Below are positions 63,155 to 64,000 of a stretch of DNA of 64,000 nt, in pieces. The DNA comes from Chlamydoabsidia padenii (lineage: Eukaryota > Mucoromycota > Mucoromycetes > Mucorales > Cunninghamellaceae), in contig JAIWND010000037.1 of the NCBI GenBank assembly GCA_025330725.1, positions 169,224 to 233,223 on the forward strand, in the 5' to 3' direction. Under the pieces are notes generated by a model, which worked only from the letters and a program-made list of their open reading frames with translations, searched no databases and had not been told where the DNA came from. Each line of letters starts with the position of its first letter. Within the stretch, counting starts at the first letter, position 1. The position numbers and the translations under genes were made by a program.

Positions 63155-64000
63155 TTATTGACGAGAGTCCAACATCGCCCTAATTTCGTCCCGCCGCTGT
63201 TCACCTAATAATCGCAATCGTCGTCTATTAGCCCGTACTTGCCGTAATGTTGGTGCTGCCTGTTCAACATCACCATCATCGTCATCATCGCTTTCTTCAT
63301 CTTCATCTTCTTCATCTTCTTCGCCATTGTTGCTGTTGGTGTTGTTGGTGATGAGGTCAGACATATGCTGAGGCGCATCTACATTGTCGATGGTATCCAA
63401 TTCAGCGTGTTCAACCGTCGTTTCTACTGGCATCAAGTCACCGAGACCCAAACATATGTTGTGAAGAATACATGATGCATAAATCACCCGAATCATGCGA
63501 TCCTCCGTCGTCAAATACAGGTACTGCTTGATGAAGCGCCATCTGACTGTGAGCTGGCCAAATGCTCGTTCAATCACCATTCGTGTCGAGGAGTGAATCT
63601 TGTTGAAATTCTTTTTGGAATCGTCCGCCGTCCGTCTGAAGTAAGGCGTGATCACGTTGGGCCAGAGAGGGTATGCTGAATCTATAGACGAAAGAAAAAA
63701 TATGTTAACACGTAAGTGAGCACTGCAATAAACCTTTTTATACTTACCGCCAATGATGTAGGTTCCATCAGGAGTAACTGTGTTGCTATTGTTGATGAAA
63801 CGATGTGCCAGTTCACTTGCAGTGAATATACCAGCATCATGCATTCGACCTGATCAGAAAAATGGTTAGTACTGATAATACTTGTAAAGTATTGATTACC
63901 TGGATTTCCAGCGTTCACATAGGTGAACCGCATGTTTGCATCGCAGACGGCCAAAAGGTTCATGGAGAGATGGGATTTTCGATCCCGGTAGTTTTCAGGG
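63155..64000 (-). CDS. PIF/Harbinger DDE transposase (HARBI1-like), 5' end outside window
   Basis: Minus strand, three exons seen, truncated by the window edge. YRDRKSHLSMNLLAVCDANM gives the first catalytic Asp (CDANMRF). An intron at about 63848-63899 joins NPG to RMHDAG. The second intron (about 63680-63747) completes IIGDSAYPLWPNVITPY (second Asp). ERAFGQLTVRWRFI has the catalytic Glu, and the C-terminus ASCILHNICLGLGD is typical of DDE_Tnp_4. An acidic linker and basic tail end at 63155. All three acidic residues and both splice joins are intact in what is visible. Confidence 0.88.

Larger units (their letters stand above)
61785..64000 (+). mobile_element. PIF/Harbinger DNA transposon (left part)
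   Basis: Left end region 61785-61930 with inverted GGTCG/CGACC motifs (AAGGTCGAACGACCTT is a 7-bp inverted repeat around AA). Then a Myb/SANT-like gene (+) and a DDE transposase gene (-) that runs past the window edge. This two-gene layout is that of PIF/Harbinger. A related end copy is at 24599-24727. The right end is outside the window, so terminal repeats and the 3-bp target duplication cannot be verified. Confidence 0.8.

Overview
The window looks like nuclear DNA of a filamentous, early-diverging fungus, most likely Mucoromycota (Mucorales-type). The signs are many short GT..AG introns of roughly 50-100 bp, frequent microexons, A/T-rich intergenic DNA with long T or A runs, and gene content typical of that group: a Jen1-like carboxylate permease, a Cla4-like PAK, eIF4G, Rsc9 and Swi1, a DUF3020 protein and a PIF/Harbinger transposon. 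All gene models below were assembled by eye from reading frames and splice sites, so small exons and exact joins may be off.

Layout. 0.4-2 kb: TRAIP-like RING protein A (-). 2.8-4.8 kb: Jen1-type permease (+). 5.4-6.3 kb: unknown gene. 6.5-8 kb: membrane-anchored M24 peptidase (+). 8.5-9.1 kb: Cdc25/Acr2-like rhodanese phosphatase (-). 10.3-12.3 kb: GT2-like membrane glycosyltransferase. 12.8-14.1 kb: aspartic protease. 14.4-15.8 kb: PRMT1. 16.1-17.4 kb: LisH-WD40. 17.7-18.9 kb: dysferlin-domain Pex30/Pex24-type protein. 19-21 kb: alpha-arrestin. 21.5-22.4 kb: NCS-1/frequenin. 23.1-23.8 kb: Fig1-like membrane protein. 23.9-28.7 kb is gene-poor, with tandem repeats, a Harbinger-related fragment and apparent exon relics, plus one small ORF. 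28.8-29.8 kb: N-terminal methyltransferase. 29.8-30.7 kb: stand-alone ABC ATPase (-). 31-32.9 kb: LAMMER kinase. 33.1-35.7 kb: Rsc9. 36.5-36.7 kb: small protein (-). 37.1-39.3 kb: kelch-BTB (-). 39.8-42.1 kb: PAK kinase. 42.4-44 kb: TRAIP-like protein B (+). 44.7-49.4 kb: eIF4G (-). 50-52.2 kb: cytochrome P450. 52.6-55.7 kb: Swi1-like subunit. 56.2-57.8 kb: DUF3020 protein. 57.8-61.8 kb: relics and a ~240-bp tandem repeat. 61.8-64 kb: left part of a PIF/Harbinger DNA transposon, with a Myb/SANT-like gene and a convergent DDE transposase that runs off the window.

The genes are mostly unrelated housekeeping and signalling genes, not a cluster. Three themes stand out. (1) Two paralogous RING/coiled-coil proteins (407-1952 and 42385-43970) share a C-terminal pair of SUMO-interaction-like acidic motifs. 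(2) Two SWI/SNF-family subunits lie in the same window. (3) A short dispersed sequence, core TTYRAATCCCG (reverse CGGGATTYGAA), often with TTCATGCA beside it, recurs about 20 times between genes, within ~80-280 bp upstream of several start codons and in several introns; no annotated feature explains it.
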